Made by a program: the position numbers and the translations under genes. A stretch of 64,000 nt of DNA. Source: Xanthomonas sp. DAR 80977 (GTDB lineage: Bacteria; Pseudomonadota; Gammaproteobacteria; Xanthomonadales; Xanthomonadaceae). The stretch spans positions 2,239,001 to 2,303,000 of the forward strand of contig NZ_CP162487.1 of the NCBI RefSeq assembly GCF_041240605.1, given 5' to 3'. This document shows positions 52,174 through 60,481 of this stretch, in pieces. Under the pieces are notes generated by a model. The model searched no databases. It was given only the letters and a program-made list of their open reading frames with translations, and was not told the origin of the DNA. How positions within the stretch are numbered: the stretch's first letter is position 1; each line of letters begins with the position of its first letter.

Positions 52174-52659
52174 TCAGAACAGCCAGGCCGCCGCGAACAG
52201 GCCGAGCATCGCCATCGCCAGGGCCAGCTTGGCGGCGGTGCCCAGGACGATGCCCAGCCAGGTGCCGAGGCCGACCTTGGTCGCCTGCTGCAGCTGCCGG
52301 CCATGCCAGTACTCGCCGGCCAGCGCGCCGACGAAGGGGCCGACGAACAGGCCGATCGGCATGAAGAACAGCCCCGCCACGCTGCCCAGCACCGACCCCC
52401 ACAATGCCTTGCGGCTGGCGCCCACGCGCTTGGCGCCGAACACGGTGGCCAGGAAGTCGACCAGGAACGACAGCAGGGTGAGCACGCCCAGCACCGTCAG
52501 CATCACCCAGCCGACGCGCTGGAAACCGTCGGCCCAGGCCGCCAGCAGCAGGCCGGCGAACAGCAGCGGCATGCCCGGCAGGGCCGGCAGCACCACCCCG
52601 GCCAGCCCCAGCACCACCAGCAGCCCGGCGGCCATGTAGTAGATGAACGTAGGATCCAC
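52174..52659 (-). CDS. DUF456 family membrane protein
   Basis: A 161-residue protein with about five hydrophobic helices, LLVVLGLAGVVLPALPGMPLLFAG, and the glycine-rich FFMPIGLFVGPFVGALAGEYW block typical of DUF456. Function unknown. It starts with GTG behind GGAGC. Located upstream of pldA on the same strand with 130 bases between. Confidence 0.85.
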   Translation of the reverse strand: MDPTFIYYMAAGLLVVLGLAGVVLPALPGMPLLFAGLLLAAWADGFQRVGWVMLTVLGVLTLLSFLVDFLATVFGAKRVGASRKALWGSVLGSVAGLFFMPIGLFVGPFVGALAGEYWHGRQLQQATKVGLGTWLGIVLGTAAKLALAMAMLGLFAAAWLF

Positions 52660-52893
52660 GCGGCGTGCTCCGGGGCGATTTGGGGGTTGACAGATGGGGT
52701 GTTTTTGCTGATTGCATTTTCATTTTCGCCGCGGTAAGTTTCAGCCGCTGCGTTTGCAAAGGTCACCGTGAATCGTGGCCCGATGCGGTAGATCCAAACG
52801 ATCCGCTACAGCGTTATACCTCGCTTCCTCCTTGCAACCAGCCGCCGAACCCCCGGCGTACCCACCCCTGAGACTGTTTCAAGGAGTAAGTCC

Positions 52894-53109
52894 ATGACTG
52901 ACGGCAATCGCGAAAACGGCACCGTGAAGTGGTTCAACGACGCCAAGGGCTTCGGTTTCATCAGCCGCGAGAACGGCGAGGACGTGTTCGTGCACTTCCG
53001 CGCCATCCAGACCCAAGGCTTCAAGAGCCTGAAGGAAGGGCAGAAGGTCAGCTTCACCGTGGTCCAGGGCCAGAAGGGCCTGCAGGCCGACGCGGTGCAG
53101 CCGGTCTGA
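52894..53109 (+). CDS. Cold-shock protein (CspA family)
   Basis: A 71-residue single cold-shock domain with RNP1 KGFGFI and RNP2 DVFVHF, binding single-stranded RNA or DNA as a chaperone. A strong AAGGAG site precedes the ATG. The gap upstream (52660-52893) is AT-rich for this genome and long enough for the structured 5' leader usual for csp genes; a TTATAC at 52814 is a weak -10 candidate. A bidirectional terminator follows. Confidence 0.95.
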   Translation: MTDGNRENGTVKWFNDAKGFGFISRENGEDVFVHFRAIQTQGFKSLKEGQKVSFTVVQGQKGLQADAVQPV

Positions 53110-53141
53110 ACCCGGCGCGGTCGCGGAGCGCCGACCGCGCA

Positions 53142-53172
53142 GCAAAAAGGCCCGCACTGCGGGCCTTTTTGC
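53142..53172. terminator. Bidirectional rho-independent terminator
   Basis: Fifteen-bp perfect stem 53142-53156/53158-53172 with single-base loop, flanked by A5 and T5, so it works for csp (plus) and for the glycine-zipper gene (minus). Confidence 0.92.
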
Positions 53173-53202
53173 GTTGCGGCGGACGGTGCAGGGGGCGAGC
53201 GC

Positions 53203-53676
53203 CTAGCGCGCCACCACGCGGCCGTTGACCACGCGCACGTAGGTGTTCTCGCGGATCCCGGCCAGGTCGCGCTGGTTGACCACGATCACCCGGCCATCGT
53301 CCATCTGCACATGCACGTCGTAGCTGTCGCTGGTGACGTTGTTCTGGATCTGGTTGCCGGCCAAGGCGCCCGCGGCGGCGCCGGCCACGGCCGACACGTT
53401 CTGGTTGCCCTTGCTGCCGCCGGTGTGGTCGGAGATCTCATGGCCGGCGATCGCGCCGACGATGCCGCCCAGCACCGCGCCGGTGCCGGTGGGCGCGGTG
53501 CGTCCGGAGGCCACCGTGTCGATGCGGGTGACGATGCCGCAGTCCGCGCAGCGGGTGTCCGCGTAGCCGCGCGACGGCTGGCTGTAGCCGCCGCCACCGC
53601 CGTAGCCGGGGGACGTGGCGCAGCCGGCCAATGCCAGAACGGCGACGGCGCCAGTGGCCAGTAGATGGATCTTCAT
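53203..53676 (-). CDS. Glycine-zipper outer-membrane lipoprotein (SlyB-like)
   Basis: A 157-residue lipoprotein (signal with LALAGC) with a Gly/Tyr/Ser-rich stretch, then a glycine-zipper domain GTGAVLGGIVGAIAGHEI ... VAGAAAGALAGNQIQ that forms paired membrane-associated helices, and a closing YDVHVQMDDGRVIVVNQ beta part. Members stabilise the outer membrane. GAGGAG ribosome site. The cytochrome gene lies upstream on the same strand. Confidence 0.88.
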   Translation of the reverse strand: MKIHLLATGAVAVLALAGCATSPGYGGGGGYSQPSRGYADTRCADCGIVTRIDTVASGRTAPTGTGAVLGGIVGAIAGHEISDHTGGSKGNQNVSAVAGAAAGALAGNQIQNNVTSDSYDVHVQMDDGRVIVVNQRDLAGIRENTYVRVVNGRVVAR

Positions 53677-53829
53677 GTGTGCTCTCCTCGACAGACGGTG
53701 GACGGCGGCAGACCCGCGTTTGCACGCATCCTGTCCGCCGGCGTGTGAATGCAACGCCAATCGCCACCGCCACGCGTCGCTGATGCGCTGCAGCGTCAGT
53801 GGCAATTCATCGAAAAGCTCGGTGGCCGG

Positions 53830-54261
53830 TCAGCGGAAGTCGCGGTGGCAGGCGTCGCAGCCGTCGTCGATGCGATGGGTGAGCTGGTCGAGCGCGGCGC
53901 AGCTGGCGGGGACCGCGGCCTGCGCCGCCTCCAGCGTGGCCCGCAGCGCGCCGGCGTGCTGCTGGAAGCGGCTGTCGTCGCTGAGTCCGGGGAATGCGCT
54001 GTCCAGGTCGTTGCCGAGCAGGCGCAGCGTGCGCACCCGCGCCTGCAGCTCGGCGGCGCTGCAGCGGTTCTGCGCATGGTTGCGCTGCAGCAGCGCCAGT
54101 TGCTTGTCCATCACCTGCATCAGCGCGCGCGGGAACGGGTCCTGCCGCGCCTGCAGCGCGCGCATCGCCATCACCGTGGCGACCAGGCCGATCAGCACGC
54201 CGGCGAGCAGCACGAACAGGTAGCGCGAGGAGCGGGAGGCGGGAGCGGGCGGGCTGGCCAT
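53830..54261 (-). CDS. Membrane-anchored monohaem cytochrome, c'-like
   Basis: A 143-residue protein with an uncleaved N-terminal membrane helix (YLFVLLAGVLIGLVATVMA, about 14-32), a four-helix-bundle-like periplasmic part and a single haem c motif Cys135-x-x-Cys138-His139 four residues from the end (DDGCDACHRDFR). The position of CxxCH at the extreme C-terminus is the cytochrome c' pattern. Role unknown; cytochromes c' bind NO or carry electrons. Divergent from tcdA. Confidence 0.82.
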   Translation of the reverse strand: MASPPAPASRSSRYLFVLLAGVLIGLVATVMAMRALQARQDPFPRALMQVMDKQLALLQRNHAQNRCSAAELQARVRTLRLLGNDLDSAFPGLSDDSRFQQHAGALRATLEAAQAAVPASCAALDQLTHRIDDGCDACHRDFR

Positions 54262-54344
54262 GCGGCGGGCGTGCAGGAGGAAAGCGCGATAGTACGCCGG
54301 CCGCCGCCATGGTGTGGCGCCGCCGCTCCGCGGCGCCGATGAAA

Positions 54345-54350
54345 TAAACT
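54345..54350 (+). promoter_or_regulatory. Possible -10 box giving leaderless tcdA
   Basis: TAAACT ends six bases before the ATG at 54357, so transcription could begin on the start codon. No Shine-Dalgarno sequence is visible. Confidence 0.35.
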
Positions 54351-54356
54351 GGGCGC

Positions 54357-55190
54357 ATGAACGAACAACTGCGTGAGCGCTTCGCCGGCATCGACCGGCT
54401 GTACGGGCGCGGGACCATCGAGCGCCTGGCGCAATGCCGCGTGGCGGTGGTGGGCATGGGCGGGGTCGGCTCGTGGGTGGTGGAGGCGCTGGCGCGTTCG
54501 GCGGTCGGGCACCTGACCCTGATCGACGCCGACGACATCTGCGTGTCCAACACCAACCGCCAGCTGCCGGCGCTGGAAGGCCAGTACGGGCGCAACAAGG
54601 CGCGGGCCATGGCCGAGCGCTGCGTGGCGATCAACCCGGCGATCGAGGCCAGCGCGGTCGAAGCCTTCCTGACCCCGTCCAACATCGCCGAGCTGCTCGG
54701 CGGCGGCTTCGACCTGGTCATCGACGCCTGCGACAGCTTCCGGGTCAAGGTCGAGACCATCGCCTGGTGCCGCCGGCGCAAGCTGCCGCTGCTGACCGTG
54801 GGTTCGGCCGGCGGACGCACCGACCCGACCCTGGTGCGCATCCGCGACGTGTCGCGCACCGAGCACGACGCGATGCTGGCGCTGATTCGCAAGAAGCTGC
54901 GCAGCGAGTTCAATTTCCCCAAGAACCCGCAGCGCTACTTCGGCGTGCCGGCGGTGTACTCGCTGGAGAACGTGCGCTACCCGCAGGCCGACGGCAGCGT
55001 CTGCGGGCTGCGCCCGCAGCTGGGTCCGGACGCGGCGCTGAACCTGGACTGCGGCGCCGGGCTGGGCGCGGCCACGCATATCACCGGCGCATTCGCCTTC
55101 GCGGCGGCCGGCAAGGCCTTGGAGATGCTGTTGAAACCGAAGCGGGAGCAGCCGGCGACGGCGACGGCCGCGGCGCTGGAAGCGGAGTAG
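54357..55190 (+). CDS. tcdA: tRNA threonylcarbamoyladenosine dehydratase TcdA (CsdL)
   Basis: A 277-residue E1-like enzyme that uses ATP to cyclise N6-threonylcarbamoyl-A37 of tRNAs. Nucleotide-binding VAVVGMGGVGSW, LIDADDICVSNTNRQ, the Arg/Lys in GRNKARAMAER, and FDLVIDACDSFRVK fit the family; the C-terminal membrane-near hydrophobic segment (GAFAFAAAGKALEMLL) is usual. The csdAE sulfur-transfer genes that often accompany it in E. coli are not nearby. The ORF is not preceded by a ribosome site. Confidence 0.94.
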   Translation: MNEQLRERFAGIDRLYGRGTIERLAQCRVAVVGMGGVGSWVVEALARSAVGHLTLIDADDICVSNTNRQLPALEGQYGRNKARAMAERCVAINPAIEASAVEAFLTPSNIAELLGGGFDLVIDACDSFRVKVETIAWCRRRKLPLLTVGSAGGRTDPTLVRIRDVSRTEHDAMLALIRKKLRSEFNFPKNPQRYFGVPAVYSLENVRYPQADGSVCGLRPQLGPDAALNLDCGAGLGAATHITGAFAFAAAGKALEMLLKPKREQPATATAAALEAE

Positions 55191-55259
55191 CGAGCGGAAG
55201 TGGTTGTCCGCCCCATGGGCCTGACAACCGGTTCGCTCCTGCCGGCCTGCCGGCCTCCG

Positions 55260-55694
55260 TCATGGTTTCTTTTCCAGATAGAACGCAAGGTACTTCCTTG
55301 GCCGTCCCTGGAAGGCTCTTGCCTTGCCGAGGCGATGGGCTTGGTCGAAACAGCGATAGGCCTCGGAGTGTTCTTCCAGCTCGAAGCGCGCCATTCCCAG
55401 GTCGATCAAGGGGCCGGTATCGATATCCGATTCGCGAGCTTGTAGCGACTTCTGCGCCCAGTGTTTGGCGACGGCGAAGTCGCCGCCGTCGAAATGCAGG
55501 TTGTAGAAAGAGCCGGTGATCCACGCCGACAACAGCGGCCCTTCCAGCTTCGGCTCGGGTAGCAAGCCCCAGGCCTTGTGGTATGCGGATCGGGCGGCGT
55601 CCTTGTCGCCGCGCGCGTCGAGTCGGTTGCCGGACTCCATGATGCCCATGATGTCCTTTGCCAGTTCCGGGTTGGCGTCTGCCAGGTCCTTCAC
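55260..55694 (-). CDS. TPR-like helical protein, lower GC
   Basis: A 144-residue soluble protein with tetratricopeptide-like helices (ARGDKDAARSAYHKAWGLLP, GMARFELEEHSEAYRCFDQA). GC content is visibly lower than neighbours. It begins with GTG behind a strong GAGGAG site. Small TPR proteins of this type often accompany contact-dependent or polymorphic toxin loci, but no toxin is adjacent. Function unknown; 30 bases upstream lies the tatD-family gene stop on the same strand. Confidence 0.72.
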   Translation of the reverse strand: MKDLADANPELAKDIMGIMESGNRLDARGDKDAARSAYHKAWGLLPEPKLEGPLLSAWITGSFYNLHFDGGDFAVAKHWAQKSLQARESDIDTGPLIDLGMARFELEEHSEAYRCFDQAHRLGKARAFQGRPRKYLAFYLEKKP

Positions 55695-55724
55695 GCGTCA
55701 CTCCTCGCTCGATAGCGCGCCGCC

Positions 55725-56501
55725 TCAGGCGGCGATCGCATCCAGGCCGAACAGGCGCTGCGCATTGCGCGTGGTCTGTTCGGCGATCTCGTCGGCGGGC
55801 TGGCCGCGCAGCGCCGCGATGGTATCCAGCACCGTGCGCAGCCGCGCCGGCTCGTTGCGCTCGCCGCGGATGGCGGCGTCGGGCTGGTCCGGCGCGTCGG
55901 TTTCCAGCAGCAACTGCTGCAGCGGCAGTTCGGCCGCCAGGCGCCGCAGCCGCTGCGCGCGTTCGTAGGTGACCGGGCCGCCGAGGCCGATCAGGAAATC
56001 CAGCTTGTGCAACTGCTGCGCCTGCTCCGCGCTGCCGGCGAAGCTGTGCACCACGCCGCGCAGGCGCCCGACCTTGCGGATCGCCAGGATCACCGCGTCC
56101 ACCGCGCGCCGCGCGTGCACGATCACCGGCAGGTCGAACTCGCGCGCCAGCTGCAGTTGGCCGGCGAAATACCGTTGCTGCTCGGCTGCGTCCAGCCCTT
56201 CGACGAAGAAGTCCAGGCCGCATTCGCCGATCGCGCAGGGGCGCTCGCGCGCGATCCACTCGCCGAGCAGCGGCAGATGCGCGGGCCGGTGCTGGTCCAG
56301 GAACAGCGGATGCAGGCCATAGGCCGGATACAGGCCGTTGCCCGCGGCGCAGACCTCACGCAGCTTGGGCCAAGCCGCGGCCGTCACCGCCGGCACGATC
56401 TGCGCAGCGACGCCGGCGGCCTGCGCGCGGGCGACCACCTCGGCGCGATCGGAGTCGAACTCGGCGGCGTCGAGGTGGCAGTGGCTGTCGATCAGGCGCA
56501 T
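55725..56501 (-). CDS. TatD-family metal-dependent DNase (YjjV-like)
   Basis: A 258-residue hydrolase: His7-x-His9 in DSHCHLD, GECGLDFF, VIVHARR, VVHSFAG and LLETDAPDQ carry the metal ligands. Known TatD proteins are cytosolic 3'-5' exonucleases in DNA repair; the subgroup here is YjjV-like. A 79-residue membrane protein gene ends six bases upstream on the same strand, so they probably share a transcript. Confidence 0.92.
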   Translation of the reverse strand: MRLIDSHCHLDAAEFDSDRAEVVARAQAAGVAAQIVPAVTAAAWPKLREVCAAGNGLYPAYGLHPLFLDQHRPAHLPLLGEWIARERPCAIGECGLDFFVEGLDAAEQQRYFAGQLQLAREFDLPVIVHARRAVDAVILAIRKVGRLRGVVHSFAGSAEQAQQLHKLDFLIGLGGPVTYERAQRLRRLAAELPLQQLLLETDAPDQPDAAIRGERNEPARLRTVLDTIAALRGQPADEIAEQTTRNAQRLFGLDAIAA

Positions 56502-56507
56502 CGGCCG

Positions 56508-56747
56508 TCAGCGGCGCACGCGCCGCGCGCTGGACGCGATCGTCTCCGGCTCGGCCGGCGCGGGCGTGCGCGTCTTCCAGTTGGCCAGCAGCAAGGTGCC
56601 CAGGCCGAACACGATCTCGTCGATGAAGGGCAGCGGGTCGGGCAGCAGCACGCTCAGCACGAACAGCCCGGCGGTCAGTTTGAACAGCGTGGGGTAGCGC
56701 AATTTGCCGGCCCAGCGCAGCAACGGCAGCACGATCGGGTTGGGCAT
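56508..56747 (-). CDS. Small membrane protein, DUF6116-like
   Basis: A 79-residue protein with one to two hydrophobic helices (LFVLSVLLPDPLPFIDEIVFGLGTLLLANW) of a family seen in Xanthomonadaceae; the LPFIDEIVFG segment is the recognised core. Function unknown. It precedes the TatD-family gene by six bases. Confidence 0.7.
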   Translation of the reverse strand: MPNPIVLPLLRWAGKLRYPTLFKLTAGLFVLSVLLPDPLPFIDEIVFGLGTLLLANWKTRTPAPAEPETIASSARRVRR

Positions 56748-56920
56748 GGACGGTCCTCCGACAAGATGATGAAAACGCTAACACGCTTGATATGGCGGCT
56801 TCCCGGCCGCCGCACCAGACCGCGCCGCGGATTTTTGCTGAATAGGGAGCGGATCGGTTCAGCTTCGGCATGGTAATCACAGCATCGTAGACAACGCGGC
56901 CAGACCGCAGGAGAGCAACG

Positions 56921-57733
56921 ATGAAGAGCAATACGACAACCATTCTGGTCGCGGCTGGCGCATTGCTGGTCGGCGGCGTGGCCACCGCGGCCTTCATGAA
57001 CAACCGCGACAAGCAGGAATTCGCCGGCAGCGGCGACGTGCGCCCGGCTGCGGACGCCAGCACCGGCGAGGCGGTCGCCGGCAACGACGGCGGCGGCAAG
57101 CTGGAATACGCCGACGTGGTCCGGGTCGATCCGATCACGCAGAAGGAGCAGCGCTACGCCGAGGTGATCGGCACCGAGCCGCTGCGCGAAACCTCCACCA
57201 CCACCACCCCGCGCGAGGTCTGCAACGACGTGGTGGTGCAGGAGCGCCTGCCCGAGCGCGACGGCAACGTCGGCGGCACCGTGGTCGGTGCGGTGGTCGG
57301 TGGCCTGCTCGGCAACCAGATCGGCAACGGCAACGGGCGCAAGGCCGCCACCGCCGCTGGCGCGGTGGCCGGCGGCTTCATCGGCAACCGGGTCGACCGC
57401 AACCATGTCGGCGGCCGCGTGGTCGACCGCACCGAGCGCCAGTGCCATACCGAGAACAGCACCGCCGAGTCCTCGCGCATCACCGGCTACAACGTGACCT
57501 ACCGCAACGACGACGGCAGCACCGGCACCATGCGCACCGACAGCAAGCCCGGTAGCCGCATCGCGCTGGGCAAGGACGACGTGGTCAAGGGCTACGAGGT
57601 CACCTACCGCTACGACGGCCAGGAAAAGACCGTGCGCATGGACGACAAGCCCAGCAGCGACCGCCTGCCGGTGCTGGACGGACGCCTGGTCACGCAGACC
57701 GCCTCGGCCGGCGACGTGATCAGCCAGCGCTGA
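56921..57733 (+). CDS. Glycine-zipper 2TM domain protein
   Basis: A 270-residue exported protein: N-terminal hydrophobic helix (TILVAAGALLVGGVATAAF), an acidic linker, a Gly-zipper GGTVVGAVVGGLLGNQIGNGNGRKAATAAGAVAGGFIGN, and a C-terminal beta part with YNVTYRNDDGSTGTMRTD and YEVTYRYDGQEKTVRMDD as a repeated strand pair. Related proteins contact the outer membrane or peptidoglycan. Good AGGAGAG site and a clear terminator; monocistronic. Confidence 0.85.
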   Translation: MKSNTTTILVAAGALLVGGVATAAFMNNRDKQEFAGSGDVRPAADASTGEAVAGNDGGGKLEYADVVRVDPITQKEQRYAEVIGTEPLRETSTTTTPREVCNDVVVQERLPERDGNVGGTVVGAVVGGLLGNQIGNGNGRKAATAAGAVAGGFIGNRVDRNHVGGRVVDRTERQCHTENSTAESSRITGYNVTYRNDDGSTGTMRTDSKPGSRIALGKDDVVKGYEVTYRYDGQEKTVRMDDKPSSDRLPVLDGRLVTQTASAGDVISQR

Positions 57734-57754
57734 GTCGCGCAACAGTCTCGGGAG

Positions 57755-57786
57755 AAAGGCCGGCCTGGTGCCGGCCTTTTCTTTTT
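57755..57786 (+). terminator. Terminator of the glycine-zipper gene
   Basis: Ten-bp stem AAAGGCCGGC/GCCGGCCTTT with a 5-base loop (57765-57769), then TCTTTTT. The following promoter begins in its T run. Confidence 0.9.
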
Positions 57787-57812
57787 GCCGGGCGCGAGCA
57801 CGCCGATACAAT
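57785..57812 (+). promoter_or_regulatory. Predicted promoter of the acyl-CoA dehydrogenase gene
   Basis: TTGCCG (57785-57790), 16-base spacer, TACAAT (57807-57812). The start codon is 27 bases on. Confidence 0.5.
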
Positions 57813-57838
57813 GCGGCTTTCGCCTGCCGAGTCTCGCC

Positions 57839-59002
57839 ATGCCGTTGCCCTGCGACGATCTGTTCAACGTGGTCGCGCTGCTGAGCGAGGAGGAGCGCGC
57901 GATCCAGCAGGCGGTGGCGCGTTTCGTCGACGCCAGGGTGCTGCCGATCATCGGCGCGGCGTTCGACCAGGCGCGGTTTCCCGCCGAACTGGTGCCGGAG
58001 CTGGCGCAGCTGGGCCTGCTCGGCGCGACGCTGCCGCCGGCCGAGGGCGGCGCCGGACTCAATGCGGTCTGCTACGGCCTGATCTGCCAGGAACTGGAGC
58101 GCGGCGACAGCGGCCTGCGCAGCTTCGTCAGCGTGCAGTCCTCGCTGTGCATGTATCCGATCCACGCTTACGGCAGCCAGGCGCAGCGGCAGCGCTGGCT
58201 GCCGGCGATGGCCGCCGGCAGCGCGATCGGCTGCTTCGGCCTGACCGAGGCGCAGGGCGGTTCCGATCCGGCGGCGATGCAGACCCGCGCGGTGCGCGAC
58301 GGCGACGGTTGGCGCCTGAGCGGCAGCAAGATGTGGATCACCAACGGCAGCCTGGCCGACGTGGCGGTCGTGTGGGCGCAGACCGAGGACGGCGTGCAGG
58401 GCTTCCTGGTCGAGGCCGGCACGCCCGGCTTCACGACCCAGGACATCGCGCACAAGATGAGCCTGCGCGCCTCGGTGACCTCGGCGCTGTTCCTGGACGA
58501 GGTGCGCCTGGCGGACACGCAGCGGCTGCCCGGCGTGCGCGGGCTGAAGGGCCCGCTGGGCTGCCTGACCCAGGCCCGCTACGGCATCAGCTGGGGCGCG
58601 ATCGGCGCGGCGATCGCCTGCCTGCGCGAGGCGATCGCCTATGCCGGCGAACGCACCCTGTTCGGGCGCCCGCTGGCGGCCACGCAGAGCGCGCAGATCA
58701 AGCTGGCCGACATGGCCCGGCGCATCGCCACCGCACAGTTGCTGGCGCTGCAGCTGGGCCGGCTCAAGGATGCCGGCGCGCTGCAGCCGGCGCAGGTGTC
58801 GCTGGCGAAGTGGAACAACGTGCGCATGGCGCTGGACATCGCCCGCGAATGCCGCGACCTGCTCGGCGCCGCCGGCATCACCACCGAGTACGGCGCCATC
58901 CGCCATGCCTTGAACCTGGAATCGGTGATCACCTACGAGGGCACCGAGACCGTGCACCAACTGGTGGTCGGCCGCGAGCTGACCGGCATCAATGCGTTCT
59001 GA
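57839..59002 (+). CDS. gcdH: Glutaryl-CoA dehydrogenase-like acyl-CoA dehydrogenase
   Basis: A 387-residue FAD enzyme. SGLRSFVSVQSSLCM and the C-terminal catalytic Glu367 in VITYEGTETVHQLVVGRELTG match glutaryl-CoA dehydrogenase, which oxidises and decarboxylates glutaryl-CoA to crotonyl-CoA in lysine and tryptophan breakdown; the FAD/acyl-CoA site blocks FGLTEAQGGSDP and KMWITNGSLADV are intact. The start at 57839 follows the promoter; a frame open to 57785 is excluded by it. Confidence 0.9.
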   Translation: MPLPCDDLFNVVALLSEEERAIQQAVARFVDARVLPIIGAAFDQARFPAELVPELAQLGLLGATLPPAEGGAGLNAVCYGLICQELERGDSGLRSFVSVQSSLCMYPIHAYGSQAQRQRWLPAMAAGSAIGCFGLTEAQGGSDPAAMQTRAVRDGDGWRLSGSKMWITNGSLADVAVVWAQTEDGVQGFLVEAGTPGFTTQDIAHKMSLRASVTSALFLDEVRLADTQRLPGVRGLKGPLGCLTQARYGISWGAIGAAIACLREAIAYAGERTLFGRPLAATQSAQIKLADMARRIATAQLLALQLGRLKDAGALQPAQVSLAKWNNVRMALDIARECRDLLGAAGITTEYGAIRHALNLESVITYEGTETVHQLVVGRELTGINAF

Positions 59003-59059
59003 ACCGGATCGCCGCTGCGGTGGTGGCGGCGCGACCGGCAGTCACGAGGAGGCGAGGGC

Positions 59060-59599
59060 ATGAGCATTTTCGATCTGCGACTGGAAACCGAGCGTCTGCT
59101 GCTGCGCCCGCCGAGCGCGGCGGATTTCGAGGACTTCACCCGCTTCACCGCCGATGCCGAGGCGATGCGCCATCTGGGCGGCGTGCAATCGCCGCCGGTG
59201 GCCTGGCGCAGCCTGGCGGCGCTGGTCGGCAGCTGGCAGTTGCAAGGGTTTTCGATGTTCTCGGTGATCGAGAAGCGCAGCGGGCAATGGATCGGCCGGG
59301 TCGGGCCGTGGCAGCCGCATGGCTGGCCGGGGACGGAGGTGGGCTGGGCGATCGCGCGTCCGCACTGGGGCCAGGGCTATGCGCCGGAGGCGGCGCGCGC
59401 GGCGATGGAGTGGGCGTTCGCGCAGCTGGGCTGGACCGAGGTGATCCATACCATCGCCGCCGACAACGCCAATTCCAAGGCGGTGGCGGCCAAGCTGGGC
59501 TCGCGCTACCTGCGCCAGGATCGCCTGCCAGAGCCGCTGCAGGCGCACGAGGTGGAGGTGTGGGGGCAGTCGCGCGCGGACTGGCAGGCGCAGCGCTGA
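59060..59599 (+). CDS. GNAT-family acetyltransferase (RimJ/RimL-like)
   Basis: A 179-residue enzyme: LETERLLLRPPSAADFEDF start, acetyl-CoA loop WAIARPHWGQGYAPEAARAAM, and VIHTIAADNANSKAVAAKLG, the set of RimJ/RimL-like N-acetyltransferases. The acceptor is unknown. Strong AGGAGG site. It follows gcdH by 57 bases and may be cotranscribed, though a functional link is not evident. Confidence 0.9.
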   Translation: MSIFDLRLETERLLLRPPSAADFEDFTRFTADAEAMRHLGGVQSPPVAWRSLAALVGSWQLQGFSMFSVIEKRSGQWIGRVGPWQPHGWPGTEVGWAIARPHWGQGYAPEAARAAMEWAFAQLGWTEVIHTIAADNANSKAVAAKLGSRYLRQDRLPEPLQAHEVEVWGQSRADWQAQR

Positions 59600-59690
59600 G
59601 CGGCCCGGCGGCGCGCGCGCCGGCCATGTTCACCTGACCGCGCCGCGCCGGCGGCTAGGCTGCGACCTCCACATCGGACAGGAGTAGCCC

Positions 59691-60245
59691 ATGAGCCAGT
59701 ACCGCATCGCCGTCTTCGTCGGCAGCCTGCGCAAGGAGTCGTTCAACCGGCGCCTGGCGCTGGCGCTGGAGAAACTGGTCGGCGACCGCGCCCGCTTCGA
59801 GTACGTGGAGATCGGCGACCTGCCGCTGTACGACCAGGACCAGGACCACGACTACCCGGAGCAGGGCAAGCGGCTGAAGGCGCAGGTCAGCGACGCCGAC
59901 GCGGTGCTGTTCGTCACCCCCGAGTACAACCGCTCGATCCCCGGCGTGCTCAAGAACGCGATCGACCTGGGCTCGCGGCCCTACGGCGACAGCGCCTTCG
60001 CCGGCAAGCCGGCGGCGGTGTGCGGGGTGTCGCCCGGCACGCTGGGCACCGCGCTGGCGCAGCAGCACCTGCGCAACGTGCTGGCCTACCTGGACATGCC
60101 GGTGCTGGGCCAGCCGGAGGTGTTCGTGCAGTTCAAGGAGGGGCTGATCGCGGCCGACGGCAGCATCGGCAACGAGGACACGCGCAAGTTCCTGCAGGGC
60201 TTCGTCGACAAGTTCATCGCCTGGGTCGACGAACTGCAGGCCTGA
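59691..60245 (+). CDS. NADPH-dependent FMN reductase
   Basis: A 184-residue flavoprotein of the ChrR/azoreductase group: IAVFVGSLRKESFNRRLA is the FMN-phosphate loop, VTPEYNRSIPGVLKNAIDL the isoalloxazine-site block. These enzymes reduce quinones, azo compounds or chromate and protect against oxidative stress; the in vivo substrate is unknown. ACAGGAG ribosome site. Confidence 0.92.
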   Translation: MSQYRIAVFVGSLRKESFNRRLALALEKLVGDRARFEYVEIGDLPLYDQDQDHDYPEQGKRLKAQVSDADAVLFVTPEYNRSIPGVLKNAIDLGSRPYGDSAFAGKPAAVCGVSPGTLGTALAQQHLRNVLAYLDMPVLGQPEVFVQFKEGLIAADGSIGNEDTRKFLQGFVDKFIAWVDELQA

Positions 60246-60369
60246 GCGGGCGCGAAGGCGCCCGACCCGCTGGCGCCGTCGCAGCCGCTGCGACGCGCAG
60301 CGGCGACACTCGGACGTGGCAACCGCCGATCGCGTTGCCTGGCGGGGCCGGTGCGCAGTTCTCAACGGG

Positions 60370-60378
60370 TTGTCCACA
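60370..60378. promoter_or_regulatory. DnaA-box-like site upstream of dnaB
   Basis: TTGTCCACA matches the DnaA consensus TTATNCACA with one change (G for A), common in GC-rich genomes. It lies 104 bases before dnaB; TAAGAT at 60412-60417 could be the -10 box. The 236-base gap holds nothing else recognisable. Confidence 0.5.
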
Positions 60379-60481
60379 GACTTGTCCCTAGCCGCGCCGC
60401 ACGCCGCTGACTAAGATGCCCGATCGGGTCGCGCCGTCGGCGCCGCCCGCGACCGCGTCCCCCAGAGAGAAGATCCAGCCC

